Below, in pieces: positions 24,276 through 33,351 of a DNA stretch of 64,000 nucleotides. This stretch comes from an uncultured Flavobacteriales bacterium (lineage in GTDB: Bacteria; Bacteroidota; Bacteroidia; Flavobacteriales_G; Salibacteraceae). Position 1 is the first letter of the stretch. Each line of letters starts with the position of its first letter. The stretch lies in the NCBI GenBank assembly GCA_913020435.1, contig CAJVZZ010000004.1, positions 1 to 64,000 on the forward strand. Reading direction: 5' to 3'. The position numbers and the translations under genes are program-made. The notes beneath the pieces are model-generated. The model made no database searches. It saw nothing but the letters and a program-made list of their open reading frames with translations, and had not been told where the DNA came from.

Positions 24276-26686
24276 AAAGACTAATAGTAATTGTAATCGG
24301 TTTAATTAGTTGTATTCTGATAAGCGCGCAAGACACACTGTGCTACTTGGATGATATAAATCGTTTTCCTAGAGAGCGATTTGTCGATTTTGAGGATATG
24401 AATCTTATGGTCAGCTTTCAGCCCGATTCAGGAAAGATTATCGGTAATGTAGTGCATCGATTTAATGTACTTCGATCAAATGTAGATTCCTTGTTTTTAG
24501 ATGGTATCAATATGACTATTGTCTCTTGTCAATTTGACGGAAAGCCTGTAGTATATGAAGTTTCAAAAAAGGGAATAGTATTTCGATTTGACTCTGTATT
24601 GGTCTTAAACTCTGTGCATCTGTTAGTCATTAAATATTCGGCAAAACCAAAAAGAGGAATGTACTTTATTGGTTGGGATGATCCAACAGGAAGGAGTAGG
24701 AAACAAATTTGGACGCAAGGTCAAGGAATTGATAATCGAAACTGGGTGCCGCTATTCGACGATATGTCCGATAAAATCACCACTATGATAGGAATTAGTT
24801 TCAACTCAAAATATAAAGTGCTTTCCAACGGGGCCTTACTGGCATCGCAGTCTGATGGTAATGGCGATAATACTTGGTTGTACAAAATGGATAAACCGCA
24901 TTCGCCTTATTTAATGATGATTGGAATAGGGGATTACGCCATAAATCAAGAACGCTCAACTTCTGGAGTATTGTTGAATCAATATTATTACCCCAACCAA
25001 AAAGAGACATTAGAGCCTACTTATAGATATTCGAAAAAGATTTTTGATTTCTTGGAAACAGAGATTGGTATTCCTTATCCTTGGGGCAAATATTCTCAAA
25101 TTCCGGTACAAGATTTTCCGTATGGCGCAATGGAAAATACTTCAGCAACTGTTTTTGGTGACTTCTTTTGTGTAGATGAAACCTCCTTTAACGATGCAAA
25201 TTATGTTTACGTAAATGGACATGAACTGGCACATCAATGGTTTGGAGATTTGGTTACCAGTCGAAGTCCAGCGCACCATTGGTTGCATGAAAGCTTTGCA
25301 ACTTATTTTCATTGCTTGACCAGTGGTTATGTTTTTAGCGATGATGAGTTTCGCAGAATGATGTTTGAAAATCAGGCTGCTGCCCTAAACGCAGGTCACA
25401 GCGATCATAGAGGAGTAGGGCATTCACAAGCAAACAGCAGCCGACACTATCTTAAGGGAAGTTATGTACTCAAGATGTTGCGTTATGTGGTTGGTGATGA
25501 GGAATTTAGATTAGGCTTGCAGAAATACCTTAAAGATCACCATTATCAAAACGCAAATACACAAGACTTGATTGATGCTTTTCACGATACTACCGGACAA
25601 GAAATTGGTTGGTTCATAGATCAATGGGTAAGTAAGGGAGGAGAACCACATTTACAGGTAGATTTTAGCATAAATAAAAAATCGGGAACCTATGATCTTG
25701 TTGTGGAGCAACTCCAAGACACAACTCCGTTAGTGGCGACCTTTAAAATGCCGGTATGGGTGGAGGTTTATTTTGAGTCTGGAAAAAAAGCACGAAAACA
25801 ATTTTGGTTGAAAAATCACAAAGACACCTTTCAACTAGAAATAAAGGGCAAGGAAAAAATAAGCTATGTATTGTTTGATCCGAACCAAGAAATATTGAAG
25901 CAACTCAACTTTGAGCGTTCAACAGAATGGCTGCTGAATCAAGCAGTAAAAGCTAAAAACATGCTGGATCGGCACGATGCTTTAGTCGCATTGCGATCGG
26001 TTTCAATGAAGAAAAAAGAGCAAGTTTTACGAGCAGTATTCTCTAAGGAACAATATTATTATACGCAAGCAGAGGCCTTGAATCAGTTAATAAAAGCAGG
26101 CGTAAATGTAAAAAAGGAAGTGAATTGGATGGTGGAAAAAGGAACACCACAATTGCAGAAGACTGTGTTGTCGAGTTGGGCAAGTATACCCGATGAATAC
26201 GAATCTGCAATAACAGCTTTACTGCATGCTAAATCGTATGATGTAATTCAAATCGCATTGGTTCGCGGAGTCATGAATTTCAAGGAAAACACCGATTACT
26301 ATCTGGAGCAAACCGAAGGCGTTTTTGGTACACGAGGTAAAAATGTTAGAATTCAGTGGTTAGAAATAAAGGCTGGAAAAAGTAAAGAACAAGTACTGTA
26401 TGATGAATTGGTGGATTACACCTCTAATTCGTTTGATTTTATAACGCGTCAGAAGGCTATATCGGCGTTGAAAAGATTGAGCTTTTGTAACGAACAGCTG
26501 ATCACAAATCTTTGTTTGGGAGTGCAGAAAGCAAACTGGAAACTATCGAAGTCTTGTGGTATTTTAATTCGACATTTTTACAATTCAGACTACAAAGAGA
26601 TGGTGGCGAAAACAGTAAACTCGTTTGAAACATCAGAAGAGCAAAAAGCTAGGATAAAACGGTTTTTAGTTGAAACGAAGAAATAA
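24272..26686 (+). CDS. Exported M1 family zinc aminopeptidase
   Basis: An 804-residue gluzincin. The start is a TTG at 24272 that overlaps the stop of the preceding gene by 4 bases; this start yields a signal peptide (KRLIVIVIGLISCILISAQ) and no ATG is suitably placed. The exopeptidase motif GAMEN occurs at 285-289, and the zinc motif HELAH (317-321) is followed after 18 residues by Glu340, the third zinc ligand. The N-terminal beta domain and a helical C-terminal region (about 540-804) with repeated helices (ALVALRSVSMKK, ALNQLIKAGV) complete an M1 layout. It would trim N-terminal residues from peptides in the periplasm or at the cell surface. No type IX tail is present. Co-transcription with the DUF819 transporter-like protein suggests peptide utilisation. 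Confidence 0.93.
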   Translation: MKRLIVIVIGLISCILISAQDTLCYLDDINRFPRERFVDFEDMNLMVSFQPDSGKIIGNVVHRFNVLRSNVDSLFLDGINMTIVSCQFDGKPVVYEVSKKGIVFRFDSVLVLNSVHLLVIKYSAKPKRGMYFIGWDDPTGRSRKQIWTQGQGIDNRNWVPLFDDMSDKITTMIGISFNSKYKVLSNGALLASQSDGNGDNTWLYKMDKPHSPYLMMIGIGDYAINQERSTSGVLLNQYYYPNQKETLEPTYRYSKKIFDFLETEIGIPYPWGKYSQIPVQDFPYGAMENTSATVFGDFFCVDETSFNDANYVYVNGHELAHQWFGDLVTSRSPAHHWLHESFATYFHCLTSGYVFSDDEFRRMMFENQAAALNAGHSDHRGVGHSQANSSRHYLKGSYVLKMLRYVVGDEEFRLGLQKYLKDHHYQNANTQDLIDAFHDTTGQEIGWFIDQWVSKGGEPHLQVDFSINKKSGTYDLVVEQLQDTTPLVATFKMPVWVEVYFESGKKARKQFWLKNHKDTFQLEIKGKEKISYVLFDPNQEILKQLNFERSTEWLLNQAVKAKNMLDRHDALVALRSVSMKKKEQVLRAVFSKEQYYYTQAEALNQLIKAGVNVKKEVNWMVEKGTPQLQKTVLSSWASIPDEYESAITALLHAKSYDVIQIALVRGVMNFKENTDYYLEQTEGVFGTRGKNVRIQWLEIKAGKSKEQVLYDELVDYTSNSFDFITRQKAISALKRLSFCNEQLITNLCLGVQKANWKLSKSCGILIRHFYNSDYKEMVAKTVNSFETSEEQKARIKRFLVETKK

Positions 26687-26689
26687 TTA

Positions 26690-27403
26690 ATGCTTGAACT
26701 GAATAAAATATATTTGGAATCTTGCCTTGAAGGCTTGAAAAAAATTGATGATGATTCGGTAGACTTGGTGTTTACTGATCCTCCTTATTACCAGTTTAGA
26801 GCCAAGAACTTAAAAGCGTTGAAAAACCATAAGGATCTGGTTACGGAGTTTGAATTTGACGGTTACAAATCTGAAGAAGAGTACTTGCAATTTTTAGAAG
26901 AGGTGATGATGGAGTGCTATAGAGTCACAAAACCCGGTGGTGCAGGATACTTGTTCTGTGGGGATGATTTTGTTTCGTTCATCAATAGAATTGTCGAGAA
27001 AGTAGGATTCAACTTTAGAAAGGTAATTCACTGGCACAAGACGAATCCGTTTCCAGCTATTTATACCCGAAAAATGTACGCAAATTCCATGGAAATGATG
27101 GTGCATTTTAGTAAAGGAACTCCAAAGACATGGAACCACAAACATGTGAATGAAATGCACAATTATATTCAAACTCCGATTTGTATGGGGAAAGAAAGAA
27201 CCAAACACAAAACCCAAAAACCATTGAAAGTTTGTGTTCCTTATTTAGAGATTAGCTCGAATGAAGGTGACCTAATTCTGGATCCATTTATGGGTTCAGG
27301 TACAACTGCTGTGGCAGCCAAAATGCTCAAAAGAGATTTTATCGGTTTCGAAATGAATCCTACTTATTTAGAATTTGCAGAGGGAAGGTTAGCTGCATTA
27401 TAG
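26690..27403 (+). CDS. Type II-like DNA methyltransferase (beta class, N6-adenine or N4-cytosine)
   Basis: A 237-residue compact DNA methyltransferase. The catalytic motif IV TDPPY is at 29-33, before the SAM motif I region DPFMGSGTT at 198-206; this order (IV then I) defines the beta class. HKTQKP (173-178) is the usual motif X element just upstream. Between them are about 165 residues that must include the target-recognition region, e.g. the aromatic and basic part IHWHKTNPFPAIYTRKMYAN. The protein is short for a restriction-modification enzyme, so it could be an orphan regulatory methylase. Its 3' end faces, with a 6-base gap, a convergent gene encoding a nuclease-like protein, so a paired system is possible. 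It starts 3 bases after the aminopeptidase gene. Confidence 0.9.
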   Translation: MLELNKIYLESCLEGLKKIDDDSVDLVFTDPPYYQFRAKNLKALKNHKDLVTEFEFDGYKSEEEYLQFLEEVMMECYRVTKPGGAGYLFCGDDFVSFINRIVEKVGFNFRKVIHWHKTNPFPAIYTRKMYANSMEMMVHFSKGTPKTWNHKHVNEMHNYIQTPICMGKERTKHKTQKPLKVCVPYLEISSNEGDLILDPFMGSGTTAVAAKMLKRDFIGFEMNPTYLEFAEGRLAAL

Positions 27404-27409
27404 TTGCTT

Positions 27410-28015
27410 TTATAGTGCGTACACTTTTAGTTTCACTCCGATAGCTTCCAACAAATCAAAAGGTAAACTCAGTCCTATAGTATCCCAATCTTTTGATTTG
27501 GTTTTATTGTAGGCTTTTATATAGCGCACTTTGTGACTGCTTGAGTTTATTGATATTTCATCTGTTAAGCTCGCATTTTGCTGCGGATAATTAGTCTTTA
27601 ACTCTTTAATCTTGGCAGAATTAATATTGGATAATAAATGAGTTTCAAAAGCTCTGATAAGTTCTTTTTTATCTATCCAAATCAACCGAGTAGGGAAGAA
27701 GTAGGCTAAATGATCAGCCGAACTGTTCTGCATCCAACCTTTTACATTGGGATACATGCTGTACAATTCAATATACAAATCGTCATAGTCGATAGCTCGA
27801 AACTTTTCAGATACATTGGAGTGTCTTTCCCATGCATGCAGTTGAACATCGATGTCAGCCCTTTGAAAGTCCATATCTCGTTCACTTTCCGTATCGAATC
27901 GGATAATATTTTCTACTTCGAAGACATTAAAGTAGAACTCATCAGCAAATACCGCCTTATCGCGCTCAACCTTTAAACTACTCCAGAAATTATGTGGGCT
28001 TTGGTTGGCCACCAT
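27410..28015 (-). CDS. Uncharacterised protein, possible PD-(D/E)XK-like nuclease
   Basis: A 201-residue soluble protein I cannot name with certainty. The central region reads RADIDVQLHAW (52-62), then VSEKFRAIDYDD (68-79), YIELYSMYP (81-89), KGWMQNSSADHLAYFFP (92-108) and LIWIDKKELI (111-120). That order of acidic strand, E-K-F-R strand, Y-I-E-x-Y-S and G-W...A-D-x-x-A-Y resembles a group of phage and bacterial proteins I associate with the PD-(D/E)XK nuclease fold. The catalytic (D/E)-x-K is not strict here (Ser69-Glu70-Lys71), so activity is uncertain. It starts directly after the stop codon of the 1123-residue surface protein gene (no spacer) and converges on a DNA methyltransferase gene. 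Alternatives: a non-enzymatic DNA-binding protein. Confidence 0.55.
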   Translation of the reverse strand: MVANQSPHNFWSSLKVERDKAVFADEFYFNVFEVENIIRFDTESERDMDFQRADIDVQLHAWERHSNVSEKFRAIDYDDLYIELYSMYPNVKGWMQNSSADHLAYFFPTRLIWIDKKELIRAFETHLLSNINSAKIKELKTNYPQQNASLTDEISINSSSHKVRYIKAYNKTKSKDWDTIGLSLPFDLLEAIGVKLKVYAL

Positions 28016-31000
28016 TTAGTTCATTGTTATAGAGCTAGCATTTTTTTTCAGTGCTGCAATATCCTTTTCGTATTCGACTTCAGAAATTAACTTTCCATCT
28101 TTGTAATAATCGTCAAATATCCACCACTCTGTTTCTTTAATGTACTCAGTGATTTTACTTTTTTGAAGCACTCGATCTAACTCAATAAGATATACACCTT
28201 TACCTGAATTACTGTGCTCAATTCTATAATTGAAATCTAATTTAAAGATACTATCTGTAGAAATTGGGGGAATATCATTTCTTCTAAACCCCAATGCTTC
28301 AGCTACTATTTGATTCAGCATTTGACGTGTCTCAAGTGCTTTAACCATATTTTCATTCACTTCTGCTTCAGGAGGTTGAGATACAGCATAACCCGTATTA
28401 AGGATTCGTTTCATGTCCAAGTTTACATTCCGCATGCTCTTAACTTTTCGTCCTTGAACGCCTTTCATCATATCATGAAAATCATTCATAAGTTCACTCT
28501 TAGCTGCGAGGTTTCTATTGGTTTTCCTTTGTGTTTGTCTTTCTGCACCAGCAGTACTGGTGGTTGAAGGGGTGTAATCTTTATCTAAAACTGGGATGGC
28601 GATTATTGTCTTAACAGCAAGAACTTCTGTCTTTAACTTAACAGATTTTTTTTCTTTTTTCTTTTTCTCTTCTTTTTCTTTCTTTTCTTCTTTTTCTTTT
28701 TCCGGAGCTGGAGGTGGTTTGATAAATAAATTGGCCATAAAAGCTTCTTCAACCTCGCTTATTTCAACAAATTCATTTTTATCCGCATCAAATTTCACTC
28801 TAGAGAATGGTTTTAAAAATGCCATGGCATTCACTTTAGCTTCTTTTCTATTTACGATAACCAAATCTAAACCTTTAACTTTTCTATCAACTAATCGTTG
28901 ATTTGTCGCGGTTGTTTTAGTGCTCACTGCCGCATAAGATCGATAATAATTAGCATCTTCTACTACCACTCGGTAATCCTTTTGGTAAGAAAGTAACAGT
29001 TCATAATTACCTTTTTCGTCAGATCTTACAGAGTCAATGAGGGAAGCACCTTCGTAAACCATAACCATTGCAGAGCCAATAGATTTTCCTTTAGAATCTA
29101 TTGTTTTTCCTTCTAAAGCAAGTTTTTGATTGTCTGGAATTATAGCCAATGTATTTTCAAATTCTTGCTCAATTTTAGGATCTGATTTCATAGTTCCAGA
29201 AGCAGAGTCATATGCAATTTTAGAAGACACTTTATTAAATGCTGCTGGATTTGCATCGAGATCATCTTCTTGGTACATTGTTAAAGCAGGAAGAGATAAT
29301 TCTTTATTTACTAGTTGAGGTTTGTCTTCTACTTTAGTATTTAAGGCAATCGTTGTTGTGTAATAACCTTTTTTACTCATTTCGGCTGTAAATTCTTGAT
29401 CTAAAGGCAGCTCAACACTATATTCTCCATTTTCGTTGGTAGCGGTTGACTTGATTTTTTTTCCTTCTTGCAGGAAGTCAATGTCAAGGTCTGAAATAGG
29501 TGCATTAAGTTTATCTACCGATTTACCTTTCATTGCAATCATTGTAGGTAAGGGCTCTTCTTTCACGGTATCTACTGGTACTGCAGCTATAACAGGAGGT
29601 ACGTATGCCAAAACAGATTCCATAAATGCATCATAAATCGTCATATCTTCAACGAATGCATCTTCCTTCTCGTCAAAATAGTATCCAGTTACGTCTATGT
29701 TTTCAATTAATTCAACGGGGACGATTTTCCCATTTATTTCATCATCTTTATGCACTACAATTGCAACGAGTCCTCCTTGACTAATCTCGGTGTTCTCCAT
29801 TCCTAAAGGAACTTTTGTGTCAATTTTTATACGAGTGAGATGATATTCTTCTTTTTCAAACTCTAAAAAGTACAATTTGTTCAAACTCAATTGAGCAGAA
29901 AACTTACCCTTATTATCAGTTAAAATTGAACTTACCTCAACTTTATTTTCATTTAAAATATGAACTCTTCCTTCAGTAATTCTATTACCTGTGCCGGGGT
30001 TGATTAGTTTAGCAGAGAGCACGAGGAACCCTTTTGCGCCAGCTGTATCAATAATTTTCGCATCTTCTTTAGTTAATTTATTATTAAACTCGGAGGATGC
30101 TGCAGTATCTAAAGTGAACGATTCTTTGCCTGATTCGAAATAGAATTTTTTTACTGGAAGTTGAAAAGCATCAATATTACCTGCTGTATTGTCCTTACTG
30201 AACATTTCAATAGGAACATTGAATTCTGGAGTTTTGTCCATTTCATTAAGTTCCATATTGGTGTTGATACTTACAAAAATTGGATGATATCCTTTCGCTT
30301 TATAATTAATACGTACAATGGACTGGTAGGGAATCTCTACTTTGTAATTGGGAGAATCTACTTCATATGAACCATACAAAACATTACCATCAAAAACTTC
30401 AATATCTAATGGTAGAACTGTGCCTCCGTTAGTATCGACAAGCGTTCCAGCAAGTGATAAACGTCGTTTTGAAACCGCTACAGCGTAATCGTATTTTTTT
30501 CTAACCAAAGTGTCTGCATGAAAACTTTGTTTTTTTGGATCAAAAAGGATGTTATCTTCTAGAAGTATTTTTACACTTTCTGTAATTCGTTCCTCTTCAG
30601 GAATCAATATGAAATTGTGTTTTAATGTGTAATAATCCTCTTTATTAATACTAGGTACAAGTCCTTCGATCGAAGCACTTGAAGGATGATGTTGATCGCT
30701 AATAAGAGCAAGTCTAGTTTTACTCATTAGTGGTACTTCAATTTCGTATCTACCTTTAATATCAGATTTGGTATTAGCTACTACGCGACCTAGCGTGTCA
30801 ATTGCCTCAATTCTAACACTTAAAGAATCAGCGGTGGAATCTTGTACCATTCCCGATAGGGTAAGTTTTCCTACATTGGGTTCAGTAACTTGGTCCAAGA
30901 AAGCAAATGTGTGATCAAGGTCTTCAATGAAAATCTCATAACCAGAATTGTAAGCAACCTTCATAAAAGGCTCAATTTTAGCTGTTTGTTTGTTGAAGTT

Positions 31001-31387
31001 TGATGATGTTCCTAATAAAACTATGGAAGCTTCATAGTACAGGTTTTTATAAACCTTAGATCCAGGAACTTTAGTATCAAACGTTCCAAACATTGTTACG
31101 TAACCAGAATCCTTGAAGTATACTCTAACTTTTTCATTGTACTCTAGAGTAAACTTGAATTTCCCTTTTTCATCAGTATAGCACTCATGAAGCGTTTTGC
31201 GGCCTGAACTATCTTTAACTGTTACTAGAGCACTATCTAAGTTTTTTTTCTTTTCATTCTTAATCCTGCCTGAAATTTCAAGCTTTCCTTTCTCAACATC
31301 AACTGGGATATCAGGAATAATAATGGCACTACTAAGCAGTATTAAAAAAACAGCTAAAGTGCTATTGTATAGGAATTTATTGATCAT
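28016..31387 (-). CDS. Large exported repeat protein with six carboxypeptidase-regulatory-like modules
   Basis: A 1123-residue protein with an N-terminal hydrophobic signal (FLYNSTLAVFLILLSSAIII). It carries six diverged beta-sandwich modules of the carboxypeptidase-regulatory/SpaA-like type, near residues 33-120, 175-250, 310-385, 450-535, 615-690 and 765-845. Each follows the pattern L-x-G-x-(I/V) ... (T/S)DEKGKF-x-(F/V)-x-L ... Y-x-V-x(F/V) ... GY ... TK(V/T)P, for example YTDEKGKFKFTLEYNEKV and SDEKGNYELLLSYQKDYRV. Near residue 900 there is a lysine/glutamate run (KEKEEKKEKEEKKKKEKK), then a Thr/Gln/Arg/Asn-rich linker and a different C-terminal domain with NYRIEHSNSGKGVYLIEL. No T9SS sorting tail is obvious. 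It may be a periplasmic or cell-surface scaffold. The function is unknown. Confidence 0.75.
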   Translation of the reverse strand: MINKFLYNSTLAVFLILLSSAIIIPDIPVDVEKGKLEISGRIKNEKKKNLDSALVTVKDSSGRKTLHECYTDEKGKFKFTLEYNEKVRVYFKDSGYVTMFGTFDTKVPGSKVYKNLYYEASIVLLGTSSNFNKQTAKIEPFMKVAYNSGYEIFIEDLDHTFAFLDQVTEPNVGKLTLSGMVQDSTADSLSVRIEAIDTLGRVVANTKSDIKGRYEIEVPLMSKTRLALISDQHHPSSASIEGLVPSINKEDYYTLKHNFILIPEEERITESVKILLEDNILFDPKKQSFHADTLVRKKYDYAVAVSKRRLSLAGTLVDTNGGTVLPLDIEVFDGNVLYGSYEVDSPNYKVEIPYQSIVRINYKAKGYHPIFVSINTNMELNEMDKTPEFNVPIEMFSKDNTAGNIDAFQLPVKKFYFESGKESFTLDTAASSEFNNKLTKEDAKIIDTAGAKGFLVLSAKLINPGTGNRITEGRVHILNENKVEVSSILTDNKGKFSAQLSLNKLYFLEFEKEEYHLTRIKIDTKVPLGMENTEISQGGLVAIVVHKDDEINGKIVPVELIENIDVTGYYFDEKEDAFVEDMTIYDAFMESVLAYVPPVIAAVPVDTVKEEPLPTMIAMKGKSVDKLNAPISDLDIDFLQEGKKIKSTATNENGEYSVELPLDQEFTAEMSKKGYYTTTIALNTKVEDKPQLVNKELSLPALTMYQEDDLDANPAAFNKVSSKIAYDSASGTMKSDPKIEQEFENTLAIIPDNQKLALEGKTIDSKGKSIGSAMVMVYEGASLIDSVRSDEKGNYELLLSYQKDYRVVVEDANYYRSYAAVSTKTTATNQRLVDRKVKGLDLVIVNRKEAKVNAMAFLKPFSRVKFDADKNEFVEISEVEEAFMANLFIKPPPAPEKEKEEKKEKEEKKKKEKKSVKLKTEVLAVKTIIAIPVLDKDYTPSTTSTAGAERQTQRKTNRNLAAKSELMNDFHDMMKGVQGRKVKSMRNVNLDMKRILNTGYAVSQPPEAEVNENMVKALETRQMLNQIVAEALGFRRNDIPPISTDSIFKLDFNYRIEHSNSGKGVYLIELDRVLQKSKITEYIKETEWWIFDDYYKDGKLISEVEYEKDIAALKKNASSITMN

Positions 31388-31410
31388 TTATTGGATTTTC
31401 ACCTTACCTT

Positions 31411-31418
31411 CAAAAATA
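31411..31418 (-). promoter_or_regulatory. Possible -7 promoter box for the 1123-residue protein gene
   Basis: TATTTTTG on the minus strand ends about 24 bases upstream of the ATG at 31387 and matches TAnnTTTG. No TTG occurs at the proper -33 distance, so support is moderate. Confidence 0.4.
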
Positions 31419-31455
31419 TGAAAATCAATTAGTATCTAGCCTTATTCTAGAGACA

Positions 31456-32883
31456 TTATTTGTCATTGTTTTTAGGGTCAAAATTCCAATCCCAGATCTT
31501 TATTTCTTCTTTTGTTTCAGAGTTAAAGAGTCTGGAAAAAGTTGCTTCGATTCCACCACCGGGGCTGAATGCAGGAGACTGGATAAGTTTACCATTTGGA
31601 TCGATTAAATAATACAAAGGAATTACGACGATATCGTAGGCATCAATGATACTCTCATTTGATCCTGCATACAATACAGTCCATGGGTAAGAAAAGACTT
31701 CCATGTGTTTGTCAAAACGTTTTTTTCGTTCATCAATATTGATGCTTATGAATTCGACATTGTCCTGGTACTTTGGATGTATCTGCTTCATTACCTGCAT
31801 AGATTTTATGCAAGGTTTGCACCAAGTTGCCCAAAAATCCAAATACACATACTTTCCTCTAAAGTCTTTTAATTTGACCGTTTCTCCTTCTACATTGGAC
31901 AGGATAAAATTGGGTGCCTCAGCTCCTATACCTAGTTTTCTTAAACGTTCTAGATAATATCTAGCTATCTGTTTGTTTTCTCTTGTCTTTGCTATGGTTG
32001 AAATTGTAACTAAGATTTTATCAACTGCTATAGGGTCAATATTATTATTATTTACTGCTAAACGGAACAGCTCCCTAATAATAATAATCTCACGAAGTGT
32101 ATCATTTTTAAGGAAATCATTAGTTGCTAAAAATGTACTTAGTTCGCTATAATTCGATGTGGAAATAGCGGTTTTTAATTGCTCACTTTCTTTAGTTATA
32201 TTGTAACGATTAAACCATTTATTATAAAAATTTGTGAGCAGATTTCTGTAGCCAACATTTTGATAATCAACTGGAATCATTAAACTTTTTTCATAAACTT
32301 CCTTGAAGGTATATTGGGCTTTATATAAAAGCGAACCAATAACAGCATCTGTATATTTTCTGAAAAAATCATTCTTTTTGTATAGCGTATTTCTTGTTAA
32401 AACAAGAATGAATTCCTGAACTGCAGGCTTAGCCTTGTGGTTTAGAAATGCTTTGTAATGTTTTTGTTCAAAAGAGTCTAAGCTTACATTCAATAGGCCC
32501 ATAGCATTATTGATTTTATCATCATCTTGGGCAATCAATTTAGCAGGTAAGTATTTGTCCTTGCTAAGAGGTGGAGCGGATAAAGGATCAAATTCCCCTA
32601 ATTGAACGTTGTAGTTTGAGTTGGGTGCGACGTAAAAATTACTTCGATAATCCTTAATTTTAATTGCAATTAATCGGGTTTCCTTTACCTCGTGTTCAAA
32701 TGAGAAACTTCCATCATTTCCGACGATAGACTCACCCACTAAAATTGGTTGTTGGCTAAATAGATCAGTATAGAAAATCAACTTTATCGGTTCACCGATA
32801 TAACTTTTGGCCACACCATTGACGGTAGAAGCAAAATTGCTTAGAGTACTACAAAGAATTATGAATACAATTAATGCTCTCAT
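31456..32883 (-). CDS. TlpA/ResA-like thioredoxin-fold lipoprotein-like exported protein
   Basis: A 475-residue exported thiol-disulphide protein. Residues 1-19 form a signal peptide (ALIVFIILCSTLSNFAS). The middle 300 residues are a helical, DUF4369-like Bacteroidota N-terminal region with VAPNSNYNVQLGEFDPLS. The C-terminal 150 residues are a TlpA/AhpC-TSA thioredoxin domain: GAEAPNFILSNVEGETVKLKDF (shown in parts GAEAPNF, VEGETVKL), then FRGKYVYLDFWATWCKPC with the redox pair Cys355-Cys358, ending with VVIPLYYLIDPNG, where the cis-proline precedes Tyr-Tyr. It would reduce or isomerise disulphides in the periplasm. Its start overlaps the end of coaD by 4 bases, so they are co-transcribed. 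Confidence 0.88.
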   Translation of the reverse strand: MRALIVFIILCSTLSNFASTVNGVAKSYIGEPIKLIFYTDLFSQQPILVGESIVGNDGSFSFEHEVKETRLIAIKIKDYRSNFYVAPNSNYNVQLGEFDPLSAPPLSKDKYLPAKLIAQDDDKINNAMGLLNVSLDSFEQKHYKAFLNHKAKPAVQEFILVLTRNTLYKKNDFFRKYTDAVIGSLLYKAQYTFKEVYEKSLMIPVDYQNVGYRNLLTNFYNKWFNRYNITKESEQLKTAISTSNYSELSTFLATNDFLKNDTLREIIIIRELFRLAVNNNNIDPIAVDKILVTISTIAKTRENKQIARYYLERLRKLGIGAEAPNFILSNVEGETVKLKDFRGKYVYLDFWATWCKPCIKSMQVMKQIHPKYQDNVEFISINIDERKKRFDKHMEVFSYPWTVLYAGSNESIIDAYDIVVIPLYYLIDPNGKLIQSPAFSPGGGIEATFSRLFNSETKEEIKIWDWNFDPKNNDK

Positions 32884-33338
32884 TTTTTTATAAAATTGGC
32901 AGGAACAAATTCAGAGATATCTCCGCCATTTTTTAAAATTTCTCTGACTACTGTTGAGCTTATAGCAGAATGTTCAGGTTCACTTATAAGAAATATGGTA
33001 TCCAATTCTGGAGCCATTTTTTTATTCATAAGGGCTATAGTTCGCTCAAACTCAAAATCGGCGGCAGTTCTCAACCCTCTCAATATATGATCAGCACTGA
33101 TGGATTTACAATATTCAATTGTCAATCCTTGATAGGAAGAAATACTGATTTTGGGTTCATTTTTAAAGCAATTTTTCAGTGTCGAGATTCTTTCTTCAAG
33201 TGTGAAGAAGTAGTTCTTGTTACTATTGACACCAATAGCGAGTATTATTTCGTCAAATAGCGGTAGAGCGCGATTAATTATCGCTTCATGTCCGACGGTA
33301 ATCGGATCAAAACTTCCTGGAAAAACAGCCCTTTTCAT
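32880..33338 (-). CDS. coaD: Pantetheine-phosphate adenylyltransferase
   Basis: A 152-residue enzyme of the cytidylyltransferase-like superfamily that adds AMP to 4-phosphopantetheine, the penultimate step of coenzyme A synthesis. The nucleotide-binding motif GSFDPITVGHEAII carries the T/H-x-G-H signature (Thr-Val-Gly-His), and the second signature is ISSTVVREIL, corresponding to the ISSS/TxxR motif that binds ATP phosphates. The length is usual for CoaD. A TAAATTTG box ends 4 bases before the ATG, implying its own near-leaderless transcript besides read-through from rsmD. Confidence 0.96.
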   Translation of the reverse strand: MKRAVFPGSFDPITVGHEAIINRALPLFDEIILAIGVNSNKNYFFTLEERISTLKNCFKNEPKISISSYQGLTIEYCKSISADHILRGLRTAADFEFERTIALMNKKMAPELDTIFLISEPEHSAISSTVVREILKNGGDISEFVPANFIKK

Positions 33339-33342
33339 TCGA

Positions 33343-33350
33343 CAAATTTA
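33343..33350 (-). promoter_or_regulatory. -7 promoter box abutting the coaD start
   Basis: TAAATTTG on the minus strand is followed by TCGA and then the coaD ATG, so transcription should start at about the A of ATG. It lies in the 13-base gap after rsmD. The -33 element is weak. Confidence 0.5.
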
Positions 33351-33351
33351 C

